From the NCBI RefSeq assembly GCF_000306945.1, contig NC_018518.1:3100001-3164000 (forward strand): a DNA stretch of 64,000 nt, read 5' to 3'. The stretch is from Bordetella pertussis 18323 (lineage in GTDB: Bacteria > Pseudomonadota > Gammaproteobacteria > Burkholderiales > Burkholderiaceae_B). Below the pieces are notes generated by a model that did not search any database, was not told the DNA's origin, and saw only the letters and a list, made by a program, of their open reading frames with translations. Made by a program: the position numbers and the translations under genes. This document shows positions 36,167 through 46,365 of the stretch, piece by piece; the first letter of the stretch is position 1; every line of letters starts with the position of its first letter.

Positions 36167-36913
36167 TCAAAATTCCAGTTTCACGGTGCGCGTCGCACGA
36201 ACGGTCGTGTCTTCCAGCACACTGACCGTCACGGTTTCGGGGACAAAGCCATCGGGCAGATCAAGCAGGCCCTGGCTGCGCTGGTATTGGTCGAACTGCA
36301 AGGCCAGCAGGCTGGCACCGGCTTCGGGCACGGTGGCGCCTCCGCCTTCCGCCTTGACCGTCAGCGGCTCCAGGTCGCGCGTGACCGTCTCGCCCTTGAG
36401 CGTGCCGGTGGCCTGGAACCGCAACGCGCCGGAAAACGGCGTTTCGCCGCGTCCGCTGCGCATCAGCAGCACCTTGTAGCGCAGGCCCTGGCCTTCACGC
36501 TCAAAGGCCACGCCGCGGATATCGACCGAGCCGGCCGGCCCGGGCGGCAGCAATTGCTCGTAGAAAGCCAGCTGGTCGCGCACCCGCCCCACTTCCGACT
36601 GGGCGCTTTGCAACTGGGTCTCGAACTCGGTGCGGGCCGCCCGCTCGACGGCAATCTCGCCATCGGCCGTATCGAGCTGGGCGCGCAGGAAGCGCGCCTC
36701 GGCTTCCCGCTGCTGCATGGCGGCTTCCTGCGCGGCCACTTGCTGGCGGGTCAGCACGACGGCGTCATCCGGGCCCTGGTGCGCCAGGCCGTAGCGCCAA
36801 CCGGCCACCGCGCCCACCACCAGGCCCGCCGCCAGGGCCAGCCAGGCCCGGGCGCGGCCCTGCGGCCGCGCAACGGGTGCGCGGGGCTGGACGGAGGCGG
36901 AATCGTCAGGCAT
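36167..36913 (-). CDS. DUF6776-like membrane-anchored protein
   Basis: A 248-residue protein with one N-terminal transmembrane segment (AWLALAAGLVVGAVAGWRYG, about residues 23-42), then a coiled-coil stretch (about residues 58-120, Gln/Glu/Arg-rich) and a beta-rich C-terminal domain (VKLEF end). It resembles an uncharacterised betaproteobacterial family found beside erpA and argC; the DUF number is from memory. Role unknown, topology suggests a periplasmic protein. Confidence 0.65.
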   Translation of the reverse strand: MPDDSASVQPRAPVARPQGRARAWLALAAGLVVGAVAGWRYGLAHQGPDDAVVLTRQQVAAQEAAMQQREAEARFLRAQLDTADGEIAVERAARTEFETQLQSAQSEVGRVRDQLAFYEQLLPPGPAGSVDIRGVAFEREGQGLRYKVLLMRSGRGETPFSGALRFQATGTLKGETVTRDLEPLTVKAEGGGATVPEAGASLLALQFDQYQRSQGLLDLPDGFVPETVTVSVLEDTTVRATRTVKLEF

Positions 36914-36949
36914 GACTGCACGGCCGGGCCTCGCGGCCCGGCCTGGGTG

Positions 36950-38014
36950 TTACGGCAGGATGGCGACCTGGTCCAGGCCGGCGGATTCGGGCAGGCCGAA
37001 CATGAGGTTCATGTTCTGCACGGCCTGGCCGGACGCGCCCTTGACCAGGTTGTCCTGGACCACGAGGATGACCAGCTGGTCGCCGCCGCCCGGCCGTTGC
37101 ACCGAGATGCGCAGGTTGTTGGAGGCGCGCACCGAACGGGTTTCCGGCAGGCTGCCGGCCGGCATGACATCGACGAACGGCTCGTCGGCATAGCGGGCCT
37201 CGAACAGCGCCTGGAAATCGGTGTCGCGAGCCTGCGGCAGGATGCGGGCGTACAGCGTGGAGAACATGCCGCGGATCATGGGCACCAGGTGCGGCACGAA
37301 CGTCAGCCCCACCTTGCCGCCGGCCAGCTTCTCGAGCTGGGCGACGATTTCCGGCTGATGGCGGTGGCCGGCCACGCCATAGGCCTTGAAGTTGTCGCTC
37401 GCCTCGGAGAACAGCGAGCCCACCTCGGCCTTGCGGCCGGCGCCCGACACGCCCGACTTGCAGTCGGCGATCAGGGTCTGGACGTCGACCAGTTGCTTGC
37501 CGCCCTCGATCAGCGGAGCCAGGCCCAGCAGCACCGTGGTGGGATAGCAGCCCGGGTTGCCGATCACCCGCGCCTTGGAGATGGCCTCGCGGTTGAGCTC
37601 GACCAGGCCATAGACGGAGTCGGCCAGGATGTCGGGGCAGGTATGCGGAATCTTGTACCAGCGCTCGAACACGGCCGTGTCCTGCAGGCGGAAATCGGCG
37701 GCAAGGTCGATGACGCGGGTGCCGGCGGCCAGCAGTTCGGCCGCCTGCGCCATGGCCACGCCATGCGGGGTCGCGAAGAACACCACGTCGCAATCGGTCA
37801 GCGAGGCTTTCTCGGGCGCCGAGAAGGCCAGCTTCACGCGGCCGCGCAGGTTGGGATACATGTCGGCCACCGGCAATCCGTCTTCCTTGCGGGACGTGAT
37901 GGCGGTCAACTCCACGTGGGGATGCTGCGACAGCAGGCGCAGCAGCTCGACGCCGGTATACCCGGTGCCGCCGACGATGCCAACCTTGATGCGCGAATTC
38001 GATGCTTGGGCCAT
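36950..38014 (-). CDS. argC: N-acetyl-gamma-glutamyl-phosphate reductase
   Basis: A 354-residue NADPH enzyme of arginine synthesis. The cofactor loop is [18 protein letters not shown] and the catalytic cysteine is in [16 protein letters not shown]; the histidine is in [11 protein letters not shown]. Length is normal for the long ArgC type. It is 36 bp upstream of the DUF6776-like gene on the same strand. Confidence 0.96.
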   Translation of the reverse strand: MAQASNSRIKVGIVGGTGYTGVELLRLLSQHPHVELTAITSRKEDGLPVADMYPNLRGRVKLAFSAPEKASLTDCDVVFFATPHGVAMAQAAELLAAGTRVIDLAADFRLQDTAVFERWYKIPHTCPDILADSVYGLVELNREAISKARVIGNPGCYPTTVLLGLAPLIEGGKQLVDVQTLIADCKSGVSGAGRKAEVGSLFSEASDNFKAYGVAGHRHQPEIVAQLEKLAGGKVGLTFVPHLVPMIRGMFSTLYARILPQARDTDFQALFEARYADEPFVDVMPAGSLPETRSVRASNNLRISVQRPGGGDQLVILVVQDNLVKGASGQAVQNMNLMFGLPESAGLDQVAILP

Positions 38015-38168
38015 GGTGAGGTTCCGTAAAACGTAGAACGATTGTATCGCTCAAAAAACGGAGACAGGCCGCGCAATGGGTACGCGCCGCCACCCCGTTT
38101 CCGACCGGACGACCGGCGCGGAGTTCCGCGCCGCACTGCAAGACGCCCGAAACCGGGGCGCCATAAGC

Positions 38169-38194
38169 AAAAAGGCCGCTTTCGCGGCCTTTTT
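38169..38194. terminator. Bidirectional-type terminator after rpsI
   Basis: A perfect 11-bp palindromic stem AAAAAGGCCGC/GCGGCCTTTTT with a TTTC loop. The T-run on either strand makes it able to stop leftward rpsI transcription, which ends at 38203. Confidence 0.88.
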
Positions 38195-38202
38195 GCGGGA
38201 CA

Positions 38203-38595
38203 TTAGCGCTTGCTGAACTGCTTGCGCCGACGTGCCTTGCGGAAGCCGACTTTCTTGCGTTCGACTTCTCGCGCGTCTCGCGTGACGAAACCAGCTTGCG
38301 ACAGCGCGGGCTTGAGCGCCGCGTCGTAGTCGATCAGGGCGCGCGTGATGCCGTGACGCACCGCGCCGGCCTGGCCGGTTTCACCGCCACCGTGCACGTT
38401 GACCTTGATGTCGAACGACTCGAGATGGCCGGTCAGTTCGAGCGGCTGGTGCACGATCATGCGGCCGGTTTCGCGAGCGAAGAACTCGTCGACAGGCTTG
38501 CCGTTGACGACGATCTTGCCCGAACCCTTCTTGATGAAAACACGAGCCACCGAGGTTTTGCGACGGCCGGTTCCGTAGTTCCAGTTACCGATCAT
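38203..38595 (-). CDS. rpsI: 30S ribosomal protein S9
   Basis: A 130-residue ribosomal protein with the typical start [20 protein letters not shown] and the invariant C-terminal [11 protein letters not shown] tail, which reaches the P-site tRNA. It follows rplM by 9 bp in the universal rplM-rpsI operon. Confidence 0.98.
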   Translation of the reverse strand: MIGNWNYGTGRRKTSVARVFIKKGSGKIVVNGKPVDEFFARETGRMIVHQPLELTGHLESFDIKVNVHGGGETGQAGAVRHGITRALIDYDAALKPALSQAGFVTRDAREVERKKVGFRKARRRKQFSKR

Positions 38596-38604
38596 GGCGT
38601 TTCC

Positions 38605-39033
38605 TTAGAATTCCAGCGGCTTGGGCTGCTGAGCAGTGTGCGGGTGCTCGGCACCGGCGTACACCTTGAGTTTCTTGATCATGGCGTAGCCCAGCGGCCC
38701 CTTGGGCAGCATGCCCTTGACAGCCTTCTGGATAGCGCGGCCGGGAAAACGCTGCTGCATTTTCTCGAAGTTCGTTTCACGGATGCCACCGGGGTAGGTG
38801 GTGTGGCGGAAGTACTTCTTGTCTTGCGCCTTGTTGCCCGTGACAACGATATCGGCAGCGTTGATGATGACGATGTAATCGCCGGTATCAACGTGCGGCG
38901 TGAATTCGGGTTTGTGCTTGCCACGCAGACGGTGTGCGACTTCGCTGGCCACACGACCGAGGACCTTGCCCTTGGCGTCGATCACAAACCAGTCACGCTT
39001 GACTTCATGCGGCTTGGCCACAAAGGTCTTCAT
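38605..39033 (-). CDS. rplM: 50S ribosomal protein L13
   Basis: A 142-residue ribosomal protein: [33 protein letters not shown] and [12 protein letters not shown] are family hallmarks. The ATG at 39033 gives the normal length; the longer frame to 39228 has no support. The 295 bp upstream (39034-39328) hold the operon promoter region, with no gene seen. Confidence 0.98.
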   Translation of the reverse strand: MKTFVAKPHEVKRDWFVIDAKGKVLGRVASEVAHRLRGKHKPEFTPHVDTGDYIVIINAADIVVTGNKAQDKKYFRHTTYPGGIRETNFEKMQQRFPGRAIQKAVKGMLPKGPLGYAMIKKLKVYAGAEHPHTAQQPKPLEF

Positions 39034-39280
39034 GATGGTTCCTAGATAAAAATATTTGCTTTGCCAGGACATCCGGCAAAGTTTTTTCCCAAATCGCCAG
39101 ATGCCGGAAATGTTTGCCGGGAAATACCCGCAAACCCTCCAAGGCCCTGCCGCATGCCCTTCCCGCCTAAGCGTTATTACCCGCCCGTGCAAAAAGTCAA
39201 ACAAAGGGAAAGTCGGCCATTCTAGCACAGCTGCTCAAATAGTGGGCAAGCGCGCCGCAGGCGTTGCGCCCAAACAGCAG

Positions 39281-39304
39281 GGGCCGCCCCGAAGGGCGGC
39301 CCCT
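39281..39304 (-). terminator. GC hairpin downstream of the TRAP binding-protein pseudogene
   Basis: A 10-bp perfect stem GGGGCCGCCC/GGGCGGCCCC with a CGAA loop lies 24 bp after the stop codon at 39329. No T-run follows on the minus strand, so termination strength is uncertain. Confidence 0.6.
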
Positions 39305-39328
39305 GGCCGGACCGAAACGGCGGCCGGC

Positions 39329-40441
39329 TTACTTCCTGCCGGCCATCGCCACGCCGAGATATTGGTCGTACGACCCTTCGGCGAGACGGAACCAGGGCAC
39401 CACGCTGTCGCGAAAGCCCATGTAGTTCTCGTAGATGGCCTTGAACTTCGGGTCCTTGTCCGAGAACTCCTTGTACACGGTCAGGGCGGCCTCATAGGAC
39501 GCGTCCATGACCGAACGCGGGAACGCGCGCAGCTCGGCGCCGCCGGCGATCAGCTTGCGCAGCGCGGGCGGGTTGAGCGCGTCGTAGCGCGAGGTCATGG
39601 CCACGTGGGCGACGCGGCTGGCGGCCTCGACGATGGCCTGGTAGCTCTTGGGCAGGCCTTCCCAGGCGCCTTCGTTCAGATACAGCGACACCTGCGGACC
39701 GCCTTCCCACCAGCCCGGGTAGTAGTAGTACTTGGCGACCTTGTTGAAGCCCAGCTTCTCGTCGTCGTACGGGCCGACGAACTACGGGCCGACGAACTCG
39801 ACCGCGTCCAGCGTGCCCTTCTCCAGCGACGGATACACGTCGCCGCCGGCCAGCTGCTGCGGCACCACGCCCATGCGCGAGAGCACCTCGCCGGCAAAGC
39901 CGGCGGTGCGCATCTTCAGGCCCTTGAGATCTTCCGGCGACTTGATTTCCTTGCGATACCAGCCGCCCATCTGCACGCCGGTATTGCCCATCGGGAAGTT
40001 GACGATCTTCAGCGGCTTGAACATTTCGCGGGTCAGCTTCATGCCGTCGCCGTCGAACATCCAGGCATTCATCTGGCGCGCGTTCAGGCCGAACGGCACG
40101 GCCGAGTCGAAGCAGTAGGCCGGATCCTTGCCGTAGTAGTAGTACGAGACGGTGTGGCCGCATTCGATGGTGTTGTTCGACACCGCGTCCATCACCTGCA
40201 GGGCCGGGACGATTTCGCCGCCGGGGAACTGGCGGATATTGAACTTGCCGCCGGTGGCCTCGGACACGAACTTGACGAAGATTTCGCCCGTGCCGAACAG
40301 GGTGTCCAGGCTGCGCGGGAAGCTGGACGCCATGCGCCAGTTGAGCGTGGGCGCGTCCTGCGCGAAGACCGGCGCGGCGACCGCGGCGCTGCCTGCGACC
40401 GCGCCGAGACCGGCGTGCTTGAGAAATGAACGACGTTGCAT
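39329..40441 (-). pseudogene. TRAP transporter solute-binding protein (DctP/TakP-like), interrupted by an in-frame stop
   Basis: The N-terminal part has a Tat-like leader (MQRRSFLKHAGLGAVAG) and a DctP-type binding protein (YYYYGKDPAYCFDSAVPFG, typical of 2-oxoacid-binding TakP). At 39782-39784 a TAG stops the frame after DAVEFVGP. The same frame then resumes FVGPYDDEKLGFNKVAKYYYYP and runs to MAGRK. A 15-bp tandem duplication created the stop at its junction; without it the protein would be 365 residues. No membrane subunits (DctQ/M) lie nearby. Confidence 0.88.
39768..39797 (-). repeat. 15-bp tandem duplication that creates a stop codon
   Basis: Two identical 15-bp copies, 39768-39782 and 39783-39797 (TACGGGCCGACGAAC on the plus strand). 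The junction generates CTA, i.e. TAG on the coding strand. Loss of one copy would restore an intact gene. Confidence 0.95.
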
Positions 40442-40649
40442 CTTCAGGCTCCTCCTGATGCTACGGATTTTGAGAAATAAGCAATACCCGCCGGATATTA
40501 CACGTTGTCATACGTCCTGTTGATGGGGTTTTATCAAGATGCCGGCCTTGCGCCGCCGAGGCCGCGCCGATGCTGCACCGCAAAAATCCGTCTCTCCGCC
40601 GGGCGGGCGCGCCGTGAATGGCGCGGGAACGACAGGAGCCCGCGTGCGC

Positions 40650-40757
40650 ATGACGGGGCGCCTGTCCCCGCATGGCGAGGGGGCCTGTCCCGGCCGGGAC
40701 AGGCTCCCCGTCATACGCCATGAACGAGACAGTGCCTGTCCCCACGGGGACAGGCAC
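40650..40757. repeat. Nested palindromic repeat cluster
   Basis: This 341-bp non-coding gap (40442-40782) between the TRAP pseudogene and pmbA contains three related palindromes. They are an outer ATGACGGGG...CCCCGTCAT pair (40650-40658/40706-40714), an inner perfect 22-bp palindrome at 40683-40704 (GCCTGTCCCGG core), and a perfect 12-bp-arm hairpin GTGCCTGTCCCC/GGGGACAGGCAC at 40732-40757. The same core occurs at 12084-12170. No gene was seen in the gap. Confidence 0.75.
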
Positions 40758-40782
40758 CCTGCCGGCGCCGGCTGGAGGACGA

Positions 40783-42147
40783 TCAGGTGCCCGCCACCGA
40801 CATTTGCTCGATCAGGATGGACCCCGTGGTCTTGGTGCCGCGCGAGATCGCGTCGGACCCCACGGCGACGATATGGCGGAACATGTCGACCAGGTTGCCG
40901 GCGATCGTGATCTCCTGCACGGCATGCTGGATCTTGCCGTTCTCGACCCAATAGCCGAACGCGCCGCGCGAGTAGTCGCCCGACACGTAGTTCACCCCCT
41001 GGCCGATCAGCTCGGTGACCAGCAGGCCGGTGCCCAGCTTGCGCAGCATGGCCTCGAAGTCGTCGCCGGGCCGCGTCAGGCGCGAGGACAGCGTGAGGTT
41101 GTGCGAGCCGCCGGCGTTGCCCGTGGTGGCCATGCCCAGCTTGCGCGCCGTATAGGACGACAGGAAATAGCCTTCGAGCACGCCGGCGCTGACCACGCTG
41201 CGCGCGCGCGTGCGCACGCCCTCGTCGTCGAACGGCGAACTGCCCATGGCGCCCGGGATGTGCGGGTTCTCGGACACGTCGATGTGGTCGGCGAAGATCG
41301 GCTTGCCCAGCGCATCGACCAGGAAGGTGGCCTTGCGGTACAGCGCGCCGCCGTTGGCGGCCTGGGTGAAGGCGCCCAGCAGGCCCAGCGCCAGCGGAGC
41401 CTCGAACAGCACCGGGAACTTGCCGGTGCGCAGGCGGCGCGCCGACAGGCGCGACAGCGTGCGCTCGGCCGCATAGCGGCCGACCACTTCGGGCGCGGCC
41501 AGCCGGTTGGGGTTGCGGTCGGAGGTGTACCAGTAGTCGCGCTGCATGTTGTTGCCGCGCCCGGCGATCGGCGCCACCGACAGGCTGTGGCGCGAATAGG
41601 GGTAGCCGCCCAGGAAGCCGCGGGTGTTGCCCATGACGAACTGGCCTTCGTACGAGGCCACCGACGCGCCGTCGGTATTGGTGATGCGCGCATCGACGTC
41701 GCGGGCCGCGCGCTCGGCGCGCAGCGCCAGCTCGGCCGCCTCTTCGGTGGTGACCGGCCACGGATAGTGCAGGCCCAGGTCCGGGAACTCGGTGGCCAGC
41801 AGGTCGGCGTCGGGCAGGCCGGCGGCCGGATCGGCCGCGGTATGGCGGGCGATGTGCCAGGCGGCCTCGACCGTTTCGCGCAGGGCCTGCTCGGAGAAGT
41901 CCGAGGTCGAGGCCGAGCCGCGGCTCTGGCCGGCGTAGACGGTCAGGTCGAGCGAGCGGTCGCGCGTCTGCTCGACCGTCTCGATATCGTTCTTGCGCAC
42001 GGAAACCGACAGCCCCAGGCTTTCGGAGACTTCGGCCGCGGCGTCGCTGGCGCCGGCTTGGCGGGCATAGGCGAGCACCTGCTCGACCAGTTCGGAGAAT
42101 CGCGCGTGGTTCGCCGCGATCGGCAAGGAGTTTGAAGAATTGACCAT
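40783..42147 (-). CDS. pmbA: TldE/PmbA metalloprotease
   Basis: A 454-residue member of the TldD/TldE family, which forms a heterodimeric protease that matures peptide antibiotics and degrades CcdA. Typical segments are [41 protein letters not shown] and [21 protein letters not shown]. TldE lacks the catalytic metal motif carried by TldD, and none is seen here. The ATG at 42147 is divergent from yjgA, leaving about 58 bp for both promoters. tldD is not in the window. Confidence 0.92.
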   Translation of the reverse strand: MVNSSNSLPIAANHARFSELVEQVLAYARQAGASDAAAEVSESLGLSVSVRKNDIETVEQTRDRSLDLTVYAGQSRGSASTSDFSEQALRETVEAAWHIARHTAADPAAGLPDADLLATEFPDLGLHYPWPVTTEEAAELALRAERAARDVDARITNTDGASVASYEGQFVMGNTRGFLGGYPYSRHSLSVAPIAGRGNNMQRDYWYTSDRNPNRLAAPEVVGRYAAERTLSRLSARRLRTGKFPVLFEAPLALGLLGAFTQAANGGALYRKATFLVDALGKPIFADHIDVSENPHIPGAMGSSPFDDEGVRTRARSVVSAGVLEGYFLSSYTARKLGMATTGNAGGSHNLTLSSRLTRPGDDFEAMLRKLGTGLLVTELIGQGVNYVSGDYSRGAFGYWVENGKIQHAVQEITIAGNLVDMFRHIVAVGSDAISRGTKTTGSILIEQMSVAGT

Positions 42148-42205
42148 TGCTGTCCAGTTTGCTGAGACGGTTATCATAGCCAAGTCCGTCTCTACGCAGT
42201 TTCCC

Positions 42206-42757
42206 ATGAGTTCCCATTCCCAAGAACCCGTCGGCGAAGAAAATTTCGACGATTCCGAATACGACCGCCCCAACAAATCCCAGGTCAAGCGCGAAATGCA
42301 CGCGCTGCTGGACCTCGGCAAGGAGCTGGTCGAGCTCTCGCCCGAACGGCTGCGCCAGCTGCCGCTCGAAGAACGGCTGTACGAGGCGATCCGCGAAGCC
42401 CAGCGCACCACCGGCCGCGCAGGCCGCCGGCGCCAGATCCACTTCGTGGGCAAGCTGATGCGCAGCGCGCCGGCCGAGGCCATCCGCGCCCAGCTCGATA
42501 CCTGGCGCAATGGCTCGCGCGAGGAAACCGCCGCCATGCACCGCCTGGAAGCGCTGCGCGAGCGGCTGCTCACGGACGACGACGCCCTGACCGCCGTGCT
42601 GCAGCGCAACCCCGACGCCGACATCCAGCACCTGCGCGCGCTGATCTGCGCCGCCCGCAAGGAAGCCGCCGCCAACGCCGCCCTGTCGCAGGGCCAGGAA
42701 CCGCAGCGCAAACAGTACCGGGCCCTGTTCCAGGCCCTCAAGAACCTTTCGGCCTGA
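42206..42757 (+). CDS. yjgA: DUF615 ribosome-associated protein (YjgA/DarP)
   Basis: A 183-residue acidic-then-basic helical protein: [33 protein letters not shown] and [20 protein letters not shown]. YjgA/DarP associates with late 50S assembly intermediates. The ATG at 42206 is preferred to an upstream in-frame start at 42140 that overlaps pmbA. Pairing with pmbA is conserved in many proteobacteria. An esterase gene follows 13 bp later. Confidence 0.9.
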   Translation: MSSHSQEPVGEENFDDSEYDRPNKSQVKREMHALLDLGKELVELSPERLRQLPLEERLYEAIREAQRTTGRAGRRRQIHFVGKLMRSAPAEAIRAQLDTWRNGSREETAAMHRLEALRERLLTDDDALTAVLQRNPDADIQHLRALICAARKEAAANAALSQGQEPQRKQYRALFQALKNLSA

Positions 42758-42770
42758 GCCGCCCCGACCC

Positions 42771-43445
42771 ATGACCGCCCAAACCGATCTCCTGGACTGC
42801 ATCGAACTCGAAACCGCGCCCAACCCCACCCATGCCGTGATCTGGCTGCATGGCCTGGGCGCCGACGGCAACGATTTCGTGCCCATCGTGCCCGAGCTGC
42901 GGCTCGATGGCCTGGCCGTGCGCTTCGTGTTCCCCAACGCCCCCGTGCAGCCGGTCACCATCAACGGCGGCATGGCGATGCGCTCGTGGTACGACATCCT
43001 GGTGACGGACCTGGTGCGCCGCGAGGACGCCGCGGGCATCCGCGCCTCGGAGGCCGCGGTGCGCACCCTGATCGCGCGCGAGAACGAGCGCGGCATTCCC
43101 GCCTCGAAGATCGTGCTGGCCGGCTTTTCGCAAGGCTGCGCCATGACGCTGCACACGGGGCTGCGGCTGGACCAGCAACTGGCGGGCATGATGGGCCTGT
43201 CCGGCTATTTGCCACTGCTCGACAGCGCCGCCGCCGAGCGCCATCCCGCCAACGCGGCCACGCCCATCTTCCTGGCCCATGGCCTGTACGACCCGGTCGT
43301 CGCGCCCGAGCGCGCCGACGCCTCGCGCGCGCACCTGCAGGCGTTGGGCTACGACGTGCGCTGGCACACCTACCCCATGCCGCATTCGGTCTGCCTGGAA
43401 GAAGTCGCCGACATCGGCGCGTTCTTGCGGGAAGTGCTGCGCTGA
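42771..43445 (+). CDS. Carboxylesterase/phospholipase family alpha/beta hydrolase
   Basis: A 224-residue acyl-protein-thioesterase-like hydrolase. The oxyanion segment is VIWLHGLGADGNDF, the nucleophile GFSQGCAMTLH, the aspartate GLYDPVV and the histidine MPHSVCLEE. The family hydrolyses short carboxylesters or lysophospholipids; physiological substrate unknown. Confidence 0.9.
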   Translation: MTAQTDLLDCIELETAPNPTHAVIWLHGLGADGNDFVPIVPELRLDGLAVRFVFPNAPVQPVTINGGMAMRSWYDILVTDLVRREDAAGIRASEAAVRTLIARENERGIPASKIVLAGFSQGCAMTLHTGLRLDQQLAGMMGLSGYLPLLDSAAAERHPANAATPIFLAHGLYDPVVAPERADASRAHLQALGYDVRWHTYPMPHSVCLEEVADIGAFLREVLR

Positions 43446-43451
43446 ATCAGA

Positions 43452-43463
43452 ACTGTATACAGT
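43452..43463. promoter_or_regulatory. Palindrome upstream of the ABC-transporter operon
   Basis: ACTGTATACAGT is a perfect 12-bp palindrome just after the esterase stop codon, about 225 bp before the binding-protein gene. The rest of the 241-bp gap is AT-richer (a TTTTTGAATATAGTATCC region at about 43553-43570) and probably holds the operon promoter. GTATAC-centred sites are used by several GntR/FCD regulators, but no regulator is assigned here. Confidence 0.35.
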
Positions 43464-43686
43464 AAGAAATACCGCTCCGTCCCTCCATCGAGAGACGTAG
43501 ACTGTTTCCATAGAGGAAAACGCTAATCCCAAAACACTTGTGGGCCCGCCATTTTTGAATATAGTATCCAAAATGTAGTCAGGCCTACTTCAGTAGCGGT
43601 CCCAGGCCTTCCTGTTTCATCCCTCTACCCCGTATGGCCATGTGCCGACTCCGGGCATGGCTGTCAGAACGCAGGAGGAAGTGCCC

Positions 43687-44706
43687 GTGAAATCCCCATC
43701 CTCGCCTTTCGCGCGCCGGCTGCTTGCCGCCGGCATGCTGGCCGGCCTGCTCGGGTCCGGCCTGGCCGCCGCCCAGCCGCTGAATCCGCCGGTCAAAGTC
43801 CGCTACGAAGAAGTGGTGCGCTCCATCCTGTACGTGCCCAAGTACGTGGCCCTCTCGCAGGGCTATTTCAAGGACGCCGGGCTGGACGTCTCGATGAAGA
43901 CGTCGCAGGGCACCGACAAGGGCATGACCGCCCTGCTCTCGGGCAGCGCCGACATCGTGCTGATCGGCCCGGAAGCGTCGATCTACGTGCAGAACAGCGA
44001 ATCGCCGGTCAAGCCCAAGATATTCGCCGGCCTGACCGCCACCGACGGCTTTTTCCTGCTGTCGCGCAAGCCCATCGACAAATTCGACTGGTCGATGGTC
44101 AAGGGCAAAGAAATCATCGGCTTCCGGCAAGGGTCCAACCCGCTGGTCTTCCTGGAGACCGTGCTGCGCAAGCACGGCATCGATCCGCAGAAGGACGTCA
44201 AGCTGCTGAACCAGATCGGCATTCCGGCGCGCGCCGGCGCCTGGATGGCCGGCCAGGGCGAGTACGGCATCTTCCTTGAGCCCGAGGCGGGCGAGCTGGT
44301 GCGCAACGGCAAGGGCCACATCGTGGCCTCGGTCGGGCACGAAGTCGGCCAGGTCGACTACACCGTGTTCACCTCCACCGACAAGTACATCCGCGACAAC
44401 CCCAAGGTGATCCAGGCCTGGACCAACGTGGTGGCGCGCGCCGAGAAATACGTGCAGGACACGCCGGCGGCCACGCTGGCGCCGGAGATCGCCAGCTTCT
44501 TCCCGGGCCTGGAGCAGCAGGGCATCATCGATGCCATCGAGCGCTACAAGCAATACCAGATCTGGAAGACCACGCCGCTGGTGACGCCCGAAGCCATGAA
44601 CCAGTTGCAGGACATGCTGATCGCCAGCGAGGTGATGAAGGACGCGGCGCGCGTCAAGTACGAAGACGTGGCGATGCCCGAGTTCGCCAGGCAGGCCAAG
44701 CCATGA
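43687..44706 (+). CDS. ABC transporter substrate-binding protein (NMT1/SsuA/ThiY-like)
   Basis: A 339-residue periplasmic protein with a signal peptide ending near GLAAAQPLNP. The body shows features of the NMT1/SsuA group: VPKYVALSQGYFKDAGLDVSM and GSADIVLIGPEAS. Substrates of this group include sulfonates, nitrate and pyrimidine precursors; not determinable. The GTG at 43687 is chosen because AGGAGG lies 8 nt before it; a GTG at 43681 is too close. The stop overlaps the ATPase gene. Confidence 0.88.
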   Translation: MKSPSSPFARRLLAAGMLAGLLGSGLAAAQPLNPPVKVRYEEVVRSILYVPKYVALSQGYFKDAGLDVSMKTSQGTDKGMTALLSGSADIVLIGPEASIYVQNSESPVKPKIFAGLTATDGFFLLSRKPIDKFDWSMVKGKEIIGFRQGSNPLVFLETVLRKHGIDPQKDVKLLNQIGIPARAGAWMAGQGEYGIFLEPEAGELVRNGKGHIVASVGHEVGQVDYTVFTSTDKYIRDNPKVIQAWTNVVARAEKYVQDTPAATLAPEIASFFPGLEQQGIIDAIERYKQYQIWKTTPLVTPEAMNQLQDMLIASEVMKDAARVKYEDVAMPEFARQAKP

Positions 44707-45512
44707 GCGCGGTCGTGCACAACCTGATGCCGGCGCCGGCCGCGGCCAAGATCGAACTGCGCGAGGTCAGCCTGAGCTACTTCACGCCCGAGGGCGAGAC
44801 CGAGGCCCTGTCCAAGGTGTCGTTCTCGCTCGCGCCAGGCGAATTCGTCAGCCTGATAGGCCAGAGCGGCTGCGGCAAGAGCACGCTGCTGTCACTGATC
44901 GCCGGGCTGATCCCGCCGACCTCGGGCGCCGTGCTGGTCGACGGAACGCCGGTCACGCGGCCCTCGCCGCGCATCGGCTACATGCTGCAGCAGGACTATC
45001 TCTTCGAGTGGCGCACCATCCTGGACAACGTCATGCTGGGCGCCGAGATCCAGGGCCGGCGCGACGCCCGCAGCGAGGCGCGCGCCGTGCACCTGCTGGA
45101 GAAATGCGGGCTGGGCGCGTTCCTGGAGCACACGCCGCGCCAGCTGTCGGGCGGCATGCGCCAGCGCGCCGCGCTGGCGCGCACGCTGGTGACCGAGCCC
45201 GACGTCATCCTGCTCGACGAGCCGTTCTCGGCGCTGGACTCGCAGACGCGCCTGGCGATCTCGGACGAGGTGGTGGACATCCTGCGCCGCGAACGCAAGA
45301 CCGTGGTGCTGGTGACGCACGACATCGGCGAAGCCATCGCCATGACCGACCGCGTCATCGTGCTGTCGCGCCGCCCGGGCCGCCTCAAGAGCCAGTACCG
45401 CATCAACTTCGCCGAGCCGCGCCCGACGCCGTTCCAGGCCCGCTCGCGCCCGGAGTTCAACACTTACTTCGAGCAGCTGTGGGAAGAGCTCGACGTACAC
45501 GTGGAGGGGTAA
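44703..45512 (+). CDS. ABC transporter ATP-binding protein
   Basis: A 269-residue ATPase with Walker A (IGQSGCGKST), signature LSGGMRQRAALARTLV, Walker B (VILLDEPFSALD) and the His switch (VLVTHDIGEAI). It matches the SsuB/TauB-type nitrate/sulfonate importers. Start overlaps the binding-protein stop (ATGA). Confidence 0.95.
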   Translation: MSAVVHNLMPAPAAAKIELREVSLSYFTPEGETEALSKVSFSLAPGEFVSLIGQSGCGKSTLLSLIAGLIPPTSGAVLVDGTPVTRPSPRIGYMLQQDYLFEWRTILDNVMLGAEIQGRRDARSEARAVHLLEKCGLGAFLEHTPRQLSGGMRQRAALARTLVTEPDVILLDEPFSALDSQTRLAISDEVVDILRRERKTVVLVTHDIGEAIAMTDRVIVLSRRPGRLKSQYRINFAEPRPTPFQARSRPEFNTYFEQLWEELDVHVEG

Positions 45513-45514
45513 CC

Positions 45515-46351
45515 ATGACCGCGCCTGCCGCCAACACGCTCGCCCTGCGCCCCGCGCACGCGCCCAGCGAGAAATACCAGGAATACCTGCGCCGCGACCG
45601 GCGCCGCAAGCACCATGTGCGCCTGGCCCAGCTGATGCTGCTGGTCCTGTTCCTGTGCGCATGGGAAATCCTGCCGCGCATGCACGTCCTCAATCCGCTG
45701 CTGACCAGCTATCCCAGCGCGCTGTGGCCCACGTTCTTCGAACTGTGGAACCACGGCAACCTGCCGCGCCACATCGCCGCCACGGTCATGGCCACGCTGG
45801 TCGGCTTCGGGCTGAGCATGCTGATCGGCGTGGCCGTGGCGGCGGCGCTGTGGTGGCCGGACTTTCTCTACAAGGTGATCGATCCCTTCCTGGTCGTGGC
45901 CAACGCCATGCCCAAGATCGCCTTCGTGCCGATCTTCTACCTGTGGCTGGGATCCGACTACGCGGTCTACGGCATGGCGGTGGCGATCGCCGTGTTCGTC
46001 ACCATCATGGTCGTCTACGCGGGCTTTCGCGGCGTGGATCCGAACAAGATGAAACTGGCGTACACCTTCGGCGCCTCGCGCTGGCAGGTGCTCACCAAGG
46101 TCATCCTGCCCGGCAGCGTGCCCACGCTGATCGCCGCCGTGAAGATGAACATCGGGCTGGCCCTGGTGGGCGTGATCGTGGGCGAATTCCAGTCCGCCGA
46201 CCTCGGCCTGGGCTTCCTGATCATGAACGGCAGCCAGATCTTCAAGCTGAACATCGTCATGACCGCCATCACCCTCTTGGCGCTGATTTCCAGCGTGATG
46301 TACCTGGTGATCTATCGCCTGGAAGCGGCCGTTGCGCGCCGCTACGCCTGA
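45515..46351 (+). CDS. ABC transporter permease
   Basis: A 278-residue permease with about six hydrophobic helices and the BPD-transport coupling loop AYTFGASRWQVLTKVILPGSVP. The ATG at 45515 follows GTGGAGGGGTAACC, directly after the ATPase gene. With the two preceding genes it makes a complete importer. Confidence 0.94.
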   Translation: MTAPAANTLALRPAHAPSEKYQEYLRRDRRRKHHVRLAQLMLLVLFLCAWEILPRMHVLNPLLTSYPSALWPTFFELWNHGNLPRHIAATVMATLVGFGLSMLIGVAVAAALWWPDFLYKVIDPFLVVANAMPKIAFVPIFYLWLGSDYAVYGMAVAIAVFVTIMVVYAGFRGVDPNKMKLAYTFGASRWQVLTKVILPGSVPTLIAAVKMNIGLALVGVIVGEFQSADLGLGFLIMNGSQIFKLNIVMTAITLLALISSVMYLVIYRLEAAVARRYA

Positions 46352-46365
46352 GGAGCACCCACACC

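Noticed and set aside
39034..39228. N-terminal extension of rplM to 39228
   Set aside because: L13 starts at MKTFVAKP with normal length; the extension has no ribosome-binding site or similarity.
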